Below are positions 45,320 through 57,741 of a DNA stretch of 64,000 nucleotides, in pieces. The DNA comes from Herpetospermum pedunculosum (taxonomy: Eukaryota > Streptophyta > Magnoliopsida > Cucurbitales > Cucurbitaceae): contig CM051525.1 in assembly GCA_028017165.1 (NCBI GenBank), forward strand, positions 29,995,267-30,059,266, read 5' to 3'. Position 1 is the first letter of the stretch. Every line of letters starts with the position of its first letter. A program made the translations under genes and the position numbers. The notes beneath the pieces were generated by a model that did not search any database, had not been told where the DNA came from, and saw only the letters and a list, made by a program, of their open reading frames with translations.

Positions 45320-47142
45320 TGATGGAGCATCTTACGCAGCGGAAGCGATTTTGGATCGATGATACTCTAATTTCATCAATTTAACAAATAGAAAACATGC
45401 TCAAACGACGGAAAAAAAATTAGAAAACATACCCTTGTAGTTCCAATTTCTTCAAGCTTCGCCGCAAGTTTCTCGTCACGAACTCTTCCGGCCTCTTCAC
45501 ACGAACACCCCGAGGACCACCCTAGGTAGTCCCGCTATCCTCGGCACCGTGCAACGGAGTGATGGGACTCCATTTAGAAGAGAAAATGAAAAGAAATGAA
45601 GAAGAAAAGATGGGATGGAAGATGGGAGCTTCATCTTCACGAAGATAGAGGCCAAAATAAAAACTCAAAAATGAGTTTTGAACTTTAGTCAATTGAATGC
45701 CCCAAAAAGCACTTCATCCAAAGATATATATAACAATTATATATATATAATTATTATTATTTTAAAAAAATAATTAAAAAATAATAATTTTAAATAATAA
45801 TAAATATTTTTATTTATTAAACTTTTTAATAAATAATATATATATATATATATATTAATTAAACTTTTTAATTAATTAATATTATTTAATTTAACATCAA
45901 ATATTAATTAAATAATATGGCTAAACCCGATTTTCCGAAAATCAATTTTTTTTGCTCATGAATCCTATTCATGTTTTAGACCAATTCTATATTTAAATCA
46001 TATTTAAATATGTTCATCATTCTTCCACAAACCGAATTTGAACATTTCAAATTCTTTTTCTTTTTCTTTTCTCTTATATTGTTGCACGGCGTTATCCGAG
46101 CTAGCCAGGAGAACCTAAAGAACCTACAGATCATGAGCTCCAACGATACGAGCATATCCGGTCAAAACTCTTTTAACCGAACTAATCAACATTCCTTAAC
46201 CCCCGGAGACTCCACTATAGTCCGAGGGTTGCACTCTCTTCACTATAGATATATTATATCCTCTAATATAACCGTCATTGGCAAGTCGACCCTTCACAGG
46301 TTGTTTGTAATCACAGTTGGGTCATTTAAAATCGTTTAACCCCTGCATTACTTCTTGTTCCTTAAGTACCACTGACACCTGTAATGAACAATAGATCAGT
46401 GGTCCTACCAACATATCAGATAACCCTCTCTGATCATGAGAGGGTGAACGGTCATTGTTCAAGCCCCAGAGTCAGCTATTAAGGGAACAACCTATCTACT
46501 AACCCTGAAGAGCGGGTTAGGAGTGAATTCCATCTTACTACACTATGTCTCCAGCTACCTATTTGACTTTATCCCCAAGACGATAGGATTATTGAGTCGG
46601 CGCTATTGAGCCACTCTCACCCATACAAGTCAAAGGATACTGTCTAATAAGCAGGAGTTCATAGTAAGCTCAGGATTAAGATCGAGTTACCTAGGCCATC
46701 AGGTGAAATAGTCGGTCTCTCCAGTAAACGGCGTTATAAAGAGAGAGCGATTTTTTCGTGGTTCAGTCTTATGCAAACTCATTGCACAGGACGCCCCCGC
46801 TCGCACATCTCCATGTGAAACGATTCGGATCACATCGTTTTGTACATTACAAAGCGAGCCGCATCCAATAGTGTTACCAGGATAAGGTACCCAGCCTTAT
46901 CCGTATACTATAGACCGTTTTGACTGTCTACTTGAGCCTGATCCACATTCATTTCAGACATGAAGCTCAAGTACTCATCCTTCGCCATGGGTGTTGGTCA
47001 TTGGTGTAGATTAATCCAAACACGTTTCACTTTATTCCAGTAAACTCTTTTACTGAATAAAACTAATAACTCTTTATTTTAAATAGATATTTACAAACAT
47101 AACTGTTTACAAACCACGAGTTTTAGGACATAAAACCCAACA
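45320..47142 (-). repeat. 3' LTR of element E (1,823 bp)
   Basis: On the plus strand it runs from TGATGGAGCATC to AAACCCAACA, so the minus strand opens TGTTGGGTTTT. A purine tract (minus-strand AAGTGAGATTT) abuts it. An AT microsatellite near 45835-45857 matches the spot where the other LTR took the MULE-like insert. The plus frame at 46010-46339 is not conserved as coding. Confidence 0.88.
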
Positions 47143-47234
47143 AAATCTCACTTGGACTTAAACGTCTGTGGTGTACATGTTGGTGGAGAGAACTTCAATA
47201 TCACATATCAGATGTTCCCTCCCACTATCCTATT

Positions 47235-48515
47235 TGACAACTCGGAGCCCTAGACTCTTCTAGGTGCCTCTCAAACACTTTAGCCATGAGAGACTTAGTA
47301 AACTTACCAGCATGAAGTGTTGTGAGGCTTTCCATGTGACCGTGACATCTCCTCACTACACTATCAACGAGCTCAACTTATATCCTTTTGTTGCTTTTAC
47401 AAGCTGCAACAAGATTTAGCTACCACCGAGAAATCAGCAATACAACACTTGTATTCTATTTCTCCTATGCACTGGGACAAACTTTAACCAGATCCCAGTC
47501 CAATTGGACTAATATCTTCTGACAGCTCCCACTGCATAACACATATTTAGGTCATGTATCTCAAAAGATACATCCTACGTTCAATATGTAAATGCACACG
47601 GGTCTGTATCATATCCTCAACACTTGAGGTGTCTTAGGAAACCATTTCCATAGACCATCGAATAGTAACAACACTTTGTCAATATAAGATTTTAGAGACA
47701 GCACTAGCGATTTGTTCTTAGGACGCAGATCAACCTGAATCCTTAGAACAAACTAAACCTCCCTCTAAAACAACTATTTGGGAATGGGTCGCTAGTTTAT
47801 GCTTAAAAGTCAGAAATGAATCCTATATCATTTTCCATGATTATGACATAATCTACGGAACGAACTATGAAAGCTACAACATTGACTAAATCCTTGTCAA
47901 ACAAGGTTTATCAAACTATCGTTCAAACTTTTGTTCAAAGCCATAAGATTTTATTATCAAACCTTACAATTTAGGACGAAGATGCTTTCTCCAATTCATA
48001 AATGAATCGAATAAGCCAGCAAACCATTTGCTCTTTGTCCTCGAATTATGAATCATTTTGGTTGAGACTTATAGATACTCAAATAAAGTTTGCAAGTCTT
48101 CACATTTATTTGCCTTATCCTATAAAGATAGAATATGGCAATAGATAAGAGCTATCTATTTAACTTACATCTGGCAACAGGAGAAAGAGAGAATACCCAA
48201 TAAATCCTTTCTCTTCGGGATAGTGCCATTGCCAGAAAGTCAAGCCATAAAGGTTTTCACCTTAGTGGCTTGGTCTCAATACCACTCAAAGATTCATGGC
48301 TTTGAGTCATTTGGCCTTTTCTATGTGATCCATTGCCTAATTAAAGACAACGAATCCTTAATGTTATCATCAAGTGTGACAACTTTGAGTTTAAGACAAG
48401 CCAATACACCGGACTGGATTGTTCTACAACCCTCCCACTGCATTGAGGTTTTCTCAACCGTTGAGAAGCACAAGTTTGATCAACAACCTTTGTTGAATTA
48501 TAGCTTTCCTAATTG
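47235..48515 (-). pseudogene. Reverse transcriptase and RNase H of element E, heavily decayed
   Basis: Block-by-block it parallels 57742-59420 of copia F on the same strand. Examples are the stop-proximal CTAGACTC and AGGTGCCTCTC, and the TTTGCTCTT region before the polymerase centre. No frame stays open for more than about 120 codons. Upstream it joins directly to a protease scrap, without integrase. The plus-strand frame 48223-48594 is a shadow. Confidence 0.75.
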
Positions 48516-48884
48516 TACAGTAAGTCTTAACACACTAGTTGTTTTCGAGTTTAATAGAACACATCAGTATATATCTTTTAACTGTTCATTATAAAACCAA
48601 ATGATATAATATACAAGTGTTCAGTTTAAGCCAGAAATATAGACAGTAATTACATATAAAAAATGTCATTATCTCTATACAACAACTACAAAGACTCCCA
48701 CTAGTTCAGCTGCAATGATATCTTCATATCTCACAGCGAGAAAACCGGCTGTCAGGAACTAGTTTCCTGAAGAAAAACAAACATGATTAGTGGTTCCTGA
48801 AGACATCCAGGTATGACATTCATATTCCACTAAACTTGTTTAGTCAAATAAATCACATTTATCTTGTCGTTCTTTCTCAGCCAG
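48516..48884 (-). pseudogene. Protease scrap of element E
   Basis: On the minus strand, WMSSGTTNH at about 48785-48811 corresponds to the copia protease WILDSGATNH; the catalytic Asp is lost. Downstream blocks match the LYVPN and SAKL parts of the family only loosely. The scrap ends near 48516, where the linker before reverse transcriptase begins. Confidence 0.6.
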
Positions 48885-49590
48885 TTACTCAACAAGGTAT
48901 TTGGAGCAGTTACGCTTCCAATACCCATCTTCAATACAATGGAAACATTTTCCTATGTTTGAAGAATGTGCCTTGCGAACAACAGGGGCTTTGCCCTTCC
49001 TCCTGTTTCTCTTCTTCTTCTGAATAATCTCATTACTCATAGAAGCAGACTCAGGCTTACTCCCTGACGCCAACCTCTTAAGAAATTTCTTCGAAGTAAC
49101 AACACTTGCCTCATTCTCTATTCCTTTGGAAGTGTACAGAGACTGATAAGTCTGAAATGACGATGGTAGCAACGTTCCTTTGGAAGTGTACAGAGACTGA
49201 TAAGTCTTAAAGTGGACCATCATGTTAAGGACAAGCTCCCTAACAGAGGTATCCTCCACTATGCGAGAGTTATAAACGAACTTGAGGACTTCATTACGAA
49301 GTGATGAGGACGAATGTCCACCATTGCTTGTAATGAAGACATGATTTCCTTTGTGGAAATCATAACCTCATACTACTTGCACAAGGCATCAAATATGCTT
49401 GCCAAGATATAGATTTGGATTTTATCAATAGCCCTAATCCATACATCGTATGCCTCTCGAACACTTCGAGAAGCATTCGAGTCAGGAGTGGGAGGACACA
49501 TTCCTCCGTTAAGACAAACCTAAGGTCGTCCAGAACCAGAATCGTATTCAGGTTCGACTTCCAGGTTCCGTAATTCTCTCCGGTCAATTT
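48885..49590 (-). pseudogene. Gag of element E, frameshifted
   Basis: The N-terminal part (49360-49587) has the copia Gag opening ENYGTWKSNLNTILV. The C-terminal part (48885-49259) lies in another frame. It holds a basic KKKRNRRKGK stretch and the knuckle CFHCIEDGYWKRNC, in which the usual His is Tyr. A 33-bp sequence is repeated in frame (49121-49153 and 49175-49207, 54 bp apart), duplicating 18 residues. Gag would coat the element RNA. It is not functional. Confidence 0.8.
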
Positions 49591-51762
49591 TTCGTGAGCT
49601 AACTACTGAATAAACGAGCTCGACATGCTGAAAAAGAATGTAAATCTATTAGTGAAACAGTTTTAACCTATTTAAACCAATTAAAAAGTTTAGCAGTAAA
49701 TAAAGTACCCAAACTCTTTATTTACTTGCAACGATACTTTAGTAAGTCAGAATGGTCCCTGCCGACTGGCAGTCGAGTCACTCCTTTACTAAACCAAGAC
49801 ATTCTTGACTAAATGCTAACTCCAGAATAACTCATATTCCTATAGCATCTTAGTTATTGTTTTTGGTATGGATTCACTAACTCCTTAGTAATTCCCCTAA
49901 GTGTGACCCTCCATTTTTAGAATGCACAGGACGGCCCCAACAGCGCAACCGACTGGAATGTCAAAGTTGGGAATGGTGACTGAGGTTTCTTTATCCATGA
50001 ATGGTGACTGAGGTGTTCCGATCCCCATGAAACGGCCCTCCGACTGGATTGGTGCCTCATAGGGTCACCTTGCAGGCGGAACATGGGAATCTCACGGTTC
50101 AATCCAATGGAGGAGACCGCAGGAACTACTAACGTACTTCCTTCTCCCACTTACTATCGACACTTACTCCATTCACCTTGCTATTCAAAGTTGCACACAC
50201 CACCCGACTGGAGATGCCTCTAATGGCATCATGAGGCCCTGCAAAATTCTCACATTGTGAACTATAGGGAGTGCGTAGCAGAAGAGAGATATATCATATA
50301 TTCCTTCTGAACACTTCTACTAAGCATCGTGAACGGTATTTAGGGTAAATACTCAGGTTTTATCTGGCTAAGTAAATAAAACCTTAAGTCTAGGCAAACT
50401 ATTTACCTGAGATGTCTAGGTTATTAATAAATTATTAACCTCACACCTCTCACGCACGCTCATAAAGCCTGGTTAACTTTACTCAAGTACTGGGTAGTCC
50501 CAAGGTAGAAGGTGTTCCGTCAATTCAAGTCCTCCAACCTTAGACAGGAGTTCACCGGGTGAGTTTCTCATAACCTTAGCATTTACGAGATATCGACCTA
50601 TTTTATCTAATAAAACAGACCGAACCATTTAACCCTAAATGAGCATGCCACTTATCTTTGTTATAGATTTTAAAAGTCTAAGTCATTTTTACAACTCTTG
50701 CAAAACAAGACTTTCTATAACAACCATCTATATGCTTCTCAAACATACATTCGCTAAGGCATGACAAGTTGAATATTTAACTTCATAATCAATATAACGC
50801 TTATATCGATTATGCTCTTAAAAATACAACTCCTAATTCATAAATTAATATAACACTTATATCAATTATTATGAATTAAGCATGCATCATATACATTATA
50901 ACATTTATAACATACAATATGCATAAAACAAATGTTGGAAGTTTTAATTTCATAATTAATATAACACTTATATCAATTATTCTATTAAACAACAACATCC
51001 AATTCATGAATTAATATAACTCTTATATTAATACTCATGAATTAAACATGCATATACATTATAACACTTATAACATACAATATGCATAAAACTAGGACAA
51101 CCAATGTTGTATGTTCAATTTCATAATTAATATAACGCTTATATTAATTATTCTATTAAACTAACAAAATCTAATTCATGAATTAATATAAGTTTTATAT
51201 CAATACTCATGAATTCCTAAATATGCATACTATATATTATAACACTTATAACATATTAACTATGCATGGAGCATGCTTCCTACGGTGGGATTTGAAATCT
51301 ATATGACATACGTTATGCACATACAAACATGGATTTTAATTAAAACATACATTCGCAATGCATAATTAATTAAACACGCTAAAGTGGATCGATTTTGGCA
51401 TTTAGCAAGCAGTAACTATATTATTACAAGCTTGATCAACAAGCTAAGTATTGAGCGGACTTCGAACTCTTCGCACCGCCTTTGACAAACTTGCTCCCCC
51501 AAACGCTTCGGCCAATTTCTATTCGAGCTTCTAATTGTATTGCCCAGAACGAGTTTGAACTTGTACCGAACATTTCGGCGAGCTAAAAACTCGAGCTTCT
51601 TTCACAAAGAAACCTATATGGACTCTAATGACTCTAAAAATACATACGCTTCAGCACACATTAAAGCTCATACATTCTCGAGCAATTACAAATAATGAAA
51701 TTAAAAAGAAACGATGCCAAAATCGATTTTCACTTGATGCAAATTGAGTTAATCACAAAATC
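49591..51762 (-). other. Long leader of element E, with tandem repeats
   Basis: No gene. From the primer site to gag there are about 2.2 kb, long for a copia leader. About 50830-51265 holds nearly three AT-rich units with a period close to 170 bases, marked by AATTCATGAATTAATATAA. The other repeated block is TATAACACTTATAACATA. A minus frame at 49917-50150 has no recognisable features. Confidence 0.65.
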
Positions 51763-51774
51763 GCTCTAATACCA
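51763..51774 (-). other. Primer-binding site of element E, tRNA-Met type
   Basis: On the minus strand it reads TGGTATTAGAGC, one change from TGGTATCAGAGC, the common plant copia site for initiator tRNA-Met. It lies two bases from the LTR end and fixes the orientation of the element. Confidence 0.88.
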
Positions 51775-51776
51775 AT

Positions 51777-52370
51777 TGATGGAGCATCTTACGCAGCGGA
51801 AGCGATTTTGGATCGATGATACTCTAATTTAATCAATTTAACAAATAGAAAACATGCTCAAACGATGGAAAAAAATTAGAAAACATACCCTTGTAATTCC
51901 AATTTCTTCAAGCTCCGACGCACGTTCCTCGTCACGAACTCTTCCGACCTCTTCTCACGAACGCCCCGAGGACCACCCCAGGTAGTCCCATTATCCTCGG
52001 CATCGTGCAACGAAGTGATGTGACTCCATTTAGAAGAGTAAATGAAAAGAAATGAAGAAGAAAAGATGGGATGGAAGATGGGAGCTTCATCTTGACGAAG
52101 ACAGAGGCCAAAATAAAAACTCAAAAATGAGTTTTGAACTTTAGTCATTTGAATGCCCAAAAAGCACTTCAGCCAAAGATATATATAACAATTATATATA
52201 TATATATATATATAATAAAACTAAACATATGTCTTACAAGCACAATGCATGTAAGACATATATATATAATTATTATTATTTTAAAAAAATTAATTAAAAA
52301 AATAATAATTTTAAATAATAATAAATATTTTTATTTATTAAACTTTTTAATAAATAATAAATATATATAT
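51777..52370 (-). repeat. 5' LTR of element E, first part
   Basis: It parallels 45320-45857 with scattered changes. An extra stretch of about 60 bases at 52197-52262 contains a perfect ATGTCTTACA/TGTAAGACAT hairpin missing from the other LTR. It is interrupted by the MULE-like insert within an AT repeat and resumes at 54756. Confidence 0.85.
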
Positions 52371-54751
52371 AGGGAAATTGTAGTAAATGACAATTTAAGG
52401 CTTATTGTTTGCAAATATAGCAAGTATTGAAAACTTTTGCAAATATAGCAAATTTTTAAAATTACCTTTCTTATTCCCAAATTACCCTTATTTGTTTGTG
52501 GGTTTTTCTTCCACCCAATTTTGAGTCTCTTTCTTCTCGCCCAAATTTTATTCTCTTGGTTTCTTTCCTCACGCAAATTGAAGATTTCTTCTCTTGTTCA
52601 TCGTTCGACGACATTGAAGGCAAATTTTATTCTCTTGGTTTCTCTCCTCCGCCGCCGTGATGGCGAGGAATAGGAAAGGATCCGGTGTCACCGACAATTT
52701 TTTTTGCACGATGTTGATAGGAAAGTGGAGAGGACGTTCGCGCAGGAGTTTTTGTGCAAGAACAAGTATTACGTTAATGGGGTCGGAAGGCTATGGCACT
52801 TCAAGATTCCTCGGCCGCCAACATGAGCGAAGCCGACCGGACTTCCGATCGATTTTGTTAGATGGGAAGGGTTCGTCGGCGGGGAATTTAGTTTTGTCTA
52901 AAGATAGTCATCGGTCTAGTGACCGGCGGTGAGGGAGTTGAACGGAGCATTTGATTGGACATGAATAAAAGCCGCCGGAGTCGGATCTCAGCGGGCGGAT
53001 AGATTGGTGTGTGGATAATTTAGCCGTCTACTTCGGTAGTGAAGGAAAAGTAAAAGATTTCAATATCTCTCTTAATTGACTTTTAGTTTTCTTTTTCTTC
53101 TTTCTGTATTTTCTTTTCCACTTTCCTTCCACGTTCGTATGATGATTATATATTTTAAAGTTAAATTCACATTTTCCAGCTTCCAATAGCATAATTCTTT
53201 GAGAACATGATGATTTTTTGAGATGAAACCAAATGTGATTTATTTATTTTTCCTTCTTCTTTTTTATTACAAATTGAGGAGTGAAATTGAAGATCAAACC
53301 TTGATCATTATAGATTAAACCCAATAAACTTGACAAGTTCTGAAGTTTTGTGTCATTGATCTTAGTGGAGAATACTATATGTTAACAAAATCATAATCTC
53401 CATCGTAACTCATTTTTCTTCAGATGTTGAATTCACCTGAACTTTGAAATTCAAATGTTTGTCCAATAAGAAATTTCATATACTTAAACGAGGAACTCAT
53501 CTATTTTCTCATTAGTATAATGTTTACACAATAAAAAATTTCATATCCTATCACTAGACTTTTATCACGGATAGACTCCATTTTCTATCGGTGATAGACT
53601 TCTATCATACTATATGTTTACCATACTATGTTTATACGGTTTGTGGATTGGTCCAATGCGCATTGTCGACCTCATCCATGCAAGAAGTCCAAGCAATTCG
53701 TCAAACAGAGGATGATGACAAACCGTATGAAGAATATGTGAAGATAATATCAATGATTGAACTATATCAGTGATAGACTTTATTCTTTATAACCGTTAAC
53801 AGTCTATCAGTGATAGTCTTCTATCATTGATATACTTCTACATGTGATAGAAGTCTATCACTGATAATCTATCATTGATTCTTCAAGAAAAATTATTTGA
53901 ATAAATAGTTTATTGATACTATCACTAATAGAAAAGAGTACTATCGTTGATAGAATACTATTACTGATAGAAATAGTACTCTCGCTGATAGAATACTATC
54001 ACTGATAGTACTCTTTCGATTTTAAATGGAGCTAAAGAGATTGATTGAAAGTAAAAATATATATAGCATTTTATTACATATAATATCAATAAGTTATAAC
54101 TGATAAGCACTATATTAGCGATAGTATTCTATCGCTGATAGTACTCTTCCGTTTTTACAAAATAATGTCATTTTTATTCTGAAGTTTACGAAAAGAAAAA
54201 TTATTTTATAGCATTCTATCACTGATAGTATCAATAAACTATCATTGATAGCTTTCTATCAACGATAGTATTCTATCACTGATAATATTCTATCAACGAT
54301 AAGATTCTATCACTAATAGTACTTTTCCGTTTTTATCAAGTAATGCAATTTTTATTCTGAAGTTTACGAAAAGAAAAATTATTTATAGCATTCTATCATT
54401 GATAGTATTCTATCACTAGTAAGATTCTATCGCTGATAGAATCTATCACTGATAGTACTCTATCAGCGATAAAATCTATCATTGATAGAATCTATCATAA
54501 TCTATCACTGATAGAATCTATCAGCGATAGAATTCTGGGTTGGGGAAGGAGAAGAGACGCTGAAGAAGAGGAAACGGAAGTTTAGGTGAAGAAATGAATT
54601 GGGGTCTCTTGGTTTTTCTAATTGGGTTTAATGTATGGGCTTTTTGGTAATTTAAATGGGTAAGCCTTCTTATTTTGCTATATTTGCAATTCTTTTAATT
54701 TTTTGCTATATTTGCTAATACTTTGGGCCTGATTGCTATCTATGCAATCAG

Positions 54752-54755
<4 letters not shown>
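52371..54755. mobile_element. MULE-like non-autonomous DNA element (about 2.4 kb)
   Basis: It is absent from the matching place in the left LTR of E. The left edge starts AGGGAAATTG. The right edge, read inward on the other strand, starts AGGGCTGATTG. The outer 100 or so bases of both ends share two copies of GCAAATATAGCAA and a GGCTTA-to-ATTACC block in inverted arrangement. Long imperfect terminal repeats are typical of Mutator-like elements. The target is an AT repeat, so its duplication cannot be defined. No transposase is visible. A 91-codon frame (52657-52932), GC-rich and starting MMARNRKGSG, is unlike the surroundings and might be captured host sequence; I do not recognise it. Confidence 0.62.
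53540..54535. repeat. CTATCACTGATAG minisatellite inside the MULE-like element
   Basis: There are dozens of copies of short palindromes of the form CTATCA-(C/G/T)-TGATAG and variants such as CTATCAGCGATAG, separated by AAT, ACTT or similar spacers. It is interrupted by unique sequence at about 53630-53760 and 54165-54220. The frame at 53591-53773 partly uses the repeat and is not supported. Confidence 0.85.
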
Positions 54756-54821
<66 letters not shown>

Positions 54822-55653
54822 TAAACTTTTTTAATTAATTAATATTATTTAATTTAATATCAAATATTAATTAAATAATATGGCTAAACCCGTTTCCCGA
54901 AAATCGACTTTTTTGTACATGAATCCTATTCATGTTTTAGACCAATCCCATATTTAAATCATATTTAAATATGTCCATCATTCTTCCACATCATCATATT
55001 TCAAATTCTTTTTTTTTTCTTTTTTTTTCCTCTTATATTGTTGCACGACGTTATCCGAGCTAGCCAGGAGAACCTAAAGGACCTACAGATCATGAGCTGC
55101 AACGATACGAGATTATCCGATCAAAACTCTTTTAACCGAACTAATCAACATTCCTTAACCCAGGGACACTCCACTATAGTCTGAGGGTTGCACTATCTTC
55201 ACTGTAGATATATTATGTCCTCTGATATAACCGTCATTGGCAAGTCGACCCTTCACAGGTTGTTTGTAATCACAGCTGGGTCATTTAAAACCGTTTAACC
55301 CCTGCATTACGTCTTTGTTCCTTAAGTACCACTGACACCTCTAATGAACAATAGTTCAGTGGTCCTACCAACAGATCAATTAACCCTCTCGGATTAGGAG
55401 AGGGTGAGCGCTCATTGTTCAAGCCTCGGAGTCGGCTATTAAGGGAATAACCTATCTACTAACCCTGAAAAGTGGGTTAGGAGTGAACTCCATCTTACTA
55501 CACTATGTCCCCAGCTACCTATTGAACTTTATCCCTGAGATGATAAGCTATTGAGTCGGCGCTAATAGGCCACTATCACCCGTACAAGTCTAAGGATATT
55601 GTCTAATAAGCAGGAGTTCATAGTAAGCTCAGGATTAAGATCGAGTTACCTAG
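54756..55653 (-). repeat. 5' LTR of element E, second part, starting in a long TA microsatellite
   Basis: About 60 bases of pure TA repeat (54756-54816) precede sequence parallel to 45857-46690 of the left LTR. It ends at CCTAG (55649-55653), the likely target copy of element F. Confidence 0.85.
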
Positions 55654-57647
55654 TGATGGAGCGCATGTAGCGCAGCGGAAGCGAGACAGATCATTGACAC
55701 TCTAATTTCATCAATTTAGCTAAATAAGAAACATGCTCAAAGCTTTGAAATAAAAGGAATTAGAACACATACCTCTTGCAGTTCTAAGGACTTCTATTCC
55801 AATGCTCGAATCTCCTCACGAACCCTTTAAAGCTTCCCTCGAACTCCTCGAGAACCACCTCCGGTAGTCCCGCTATCCTCGGGCCGAAGAACGGAGTGGT
55901 GGGACTCCTTTATGAAAGAAAAAATTTGGAAGAAGAAGATGGGAAGATGAAAGTGATGAGGATTTTGTGAGAAATATCTAACACTTAGCTTTCTAATTTC
56001 TCAAGTAACATGAACTCTTCATGCTCATCCAAATATTCAAACTCTTTGAAAATTCATCAACCTTAAACCATTTGAACTTCATCCAATTTATAGGCAATTC
56101 ACATGCAACAAAGTCTTTACTTAGCATGACACCTCAAATTGGATGGATTAGTTTTCAAACAAGTGTTCAACAATTGATGAGTTTATGCATGTTGTTGGTG
56201 ATTCACAATCAACTTCACAAGTTGGATAATCCCACTCAACTTGGATAAATCCACTTGACTTGGATAAATCCACTCAACATGGATAATTCCACTTGCAATA
56301 TTTTGTCATTTTAAAATTAATTCATAATTAATTTTAATAAACAAAATTAATTAAAAATTTTAATTAATTAATATTATTATTTAATTCAATATCAAATATT
56401 AATTAAATAATTAGACTAATCCCGATTTCTTAAACCGAATCATCACACATGAATCTCTATTCATGTTTTAGACCGATCCCATATTTAAATCATATTTAAA
56501 TATGTCCATCATTCTACCAAAACCGAATTTGAATAAATTCAAATTCTTTTTCTCTCATATTGTTACACGGCTTAATCCAAGCTAGCCAGGAGAACCTAAA
56601 GAACCTACAGATCATGAGCTCCAACGATACGAGATTAACCGGCCAAACTCTTTAACCAAGCTAACCAACATTCGTTAACCCCCGGAGACTCCACTAAAGT
56701 CCAAGGGTTGCACTCTCCTCACCGTAGATATATTTCTGTCCTCTTGATATAAACATCATCAGTAAGTCGATCCTTCACAGGTCGTTCGTAATTATAGCTG
56801 GGTCAAAATAACCGTTTTGCCCCCGTAATTACATCTTGTTCCTTAAGTCTCACTGATCCTCTAATGAACTATTGGTTTGTGGTCCAAGCACCAAACCGAT
56901 TGGTATGTGATCTCATCACTATACCAAGTCCCTCTCGGGCCAATGAGAGGGTGGGATCCCTAGTTCAAGACCCGGAGTCAGCACTTAAGGGAACAACCTC
57001 TCTACTAATCCCTCAAGGCGGGTAGGAGTGAATTCCATCTCGCAGGACTATATTCCCAGCTACCTACACGGTCTTATCCCCAAGATGGTAGGCTTATTGA
57101 GTCGGCGATCTCGGGCCACTCTCACCCATACAAGTCAAAGGATAAGCCCGAATAAACAGGAGTTCATAGCGTGCTCAGGATTCAGATCGAGTTACCTAGG
57201 TCATCAGATGAAAAAGTCGGTCTTTACAGTAAACGAAGTTGTAAAGAAAGAGTGACTTTATTTCGCGGTTCAGTCTTATGCAAACTCATTGCATAGGACG
57301 CCCCCACTCGCATGTCTCCACATGAACGATTTCGGATCACATCGTTTGTACTATACAAAGTGGGCCACGTCCAATATTGTCCCCAGGATAAGGTACCCAG
57401 CCTTATCCCTATACTATAGACCGTTCTGGCTATTACTTGAACTTGATCCACAATCATGTCACACATGAAGTTCATGTATACAACCCATAGTCATGGGTTC
57501 TTTGTTTATTGGAGTTAGGTTAAAAGTAAACACAATTCACTTTATTCAATAACAACTTTACTGAATAAATCCCAATAACAACTTTATTGCAAAATAGAAT
57601 ATACATTCAGTTTACAAACCACGAGTTTTAGGACATAAAACCCAACA
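55654..57647 (-). repeat. 3' LTR of element F (1,994 bp)
   Basis: On the plus strand it runs from TGATGGAGCGCATG to AAACCCAACA. It resembles the E LTR throughout but is clearly diverged, so it is a related family. No genes: the frames at 56021, 57028 and 57224 are short and unsupported. Confidence 0.9.
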
Positions 57648-57741
57648 AACTCCCACTTGGACTAAAACGTCAGTGGAGTATTACATGCTGGATGAGAAAA
57701 TTTGGAATATCAAATATTTCCCTGGCTTTTCTCCCACTATC

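Larger units (their letters stand above)
45320..55653 (-). mobile_element. Element E: defective Ty1/copia element lacking integrase, carrying later insertions
   Basis: On the minus strand the order is 5' LTR (51777 upward, interrupted), tRNA-Met type primer site, a leader of about 2.2 kb, decayed gag, protease scrap, linker, decayed reverse transcriptase and RNase H, then 3' LTR. Its right LTR holds a MULE-like insert and is cut at 55654 by copia F. It continues outside the window. The internal deletion between protease and reverse transcriptase is shared with remnant J. Confidence 0.85.

Noticed and set aside
46010..46339. 109-codon frame in the E LTR
   Set aside because: The corresponding part of the other E LTR and of F is not open in this frame.
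53540..54535. CRISPR-like or operator array from the regular CTATCA repeats
   Set aside because: Units are too short and irregular, spacers are not unique sequences of constant length, and the setting is a plant transposon.
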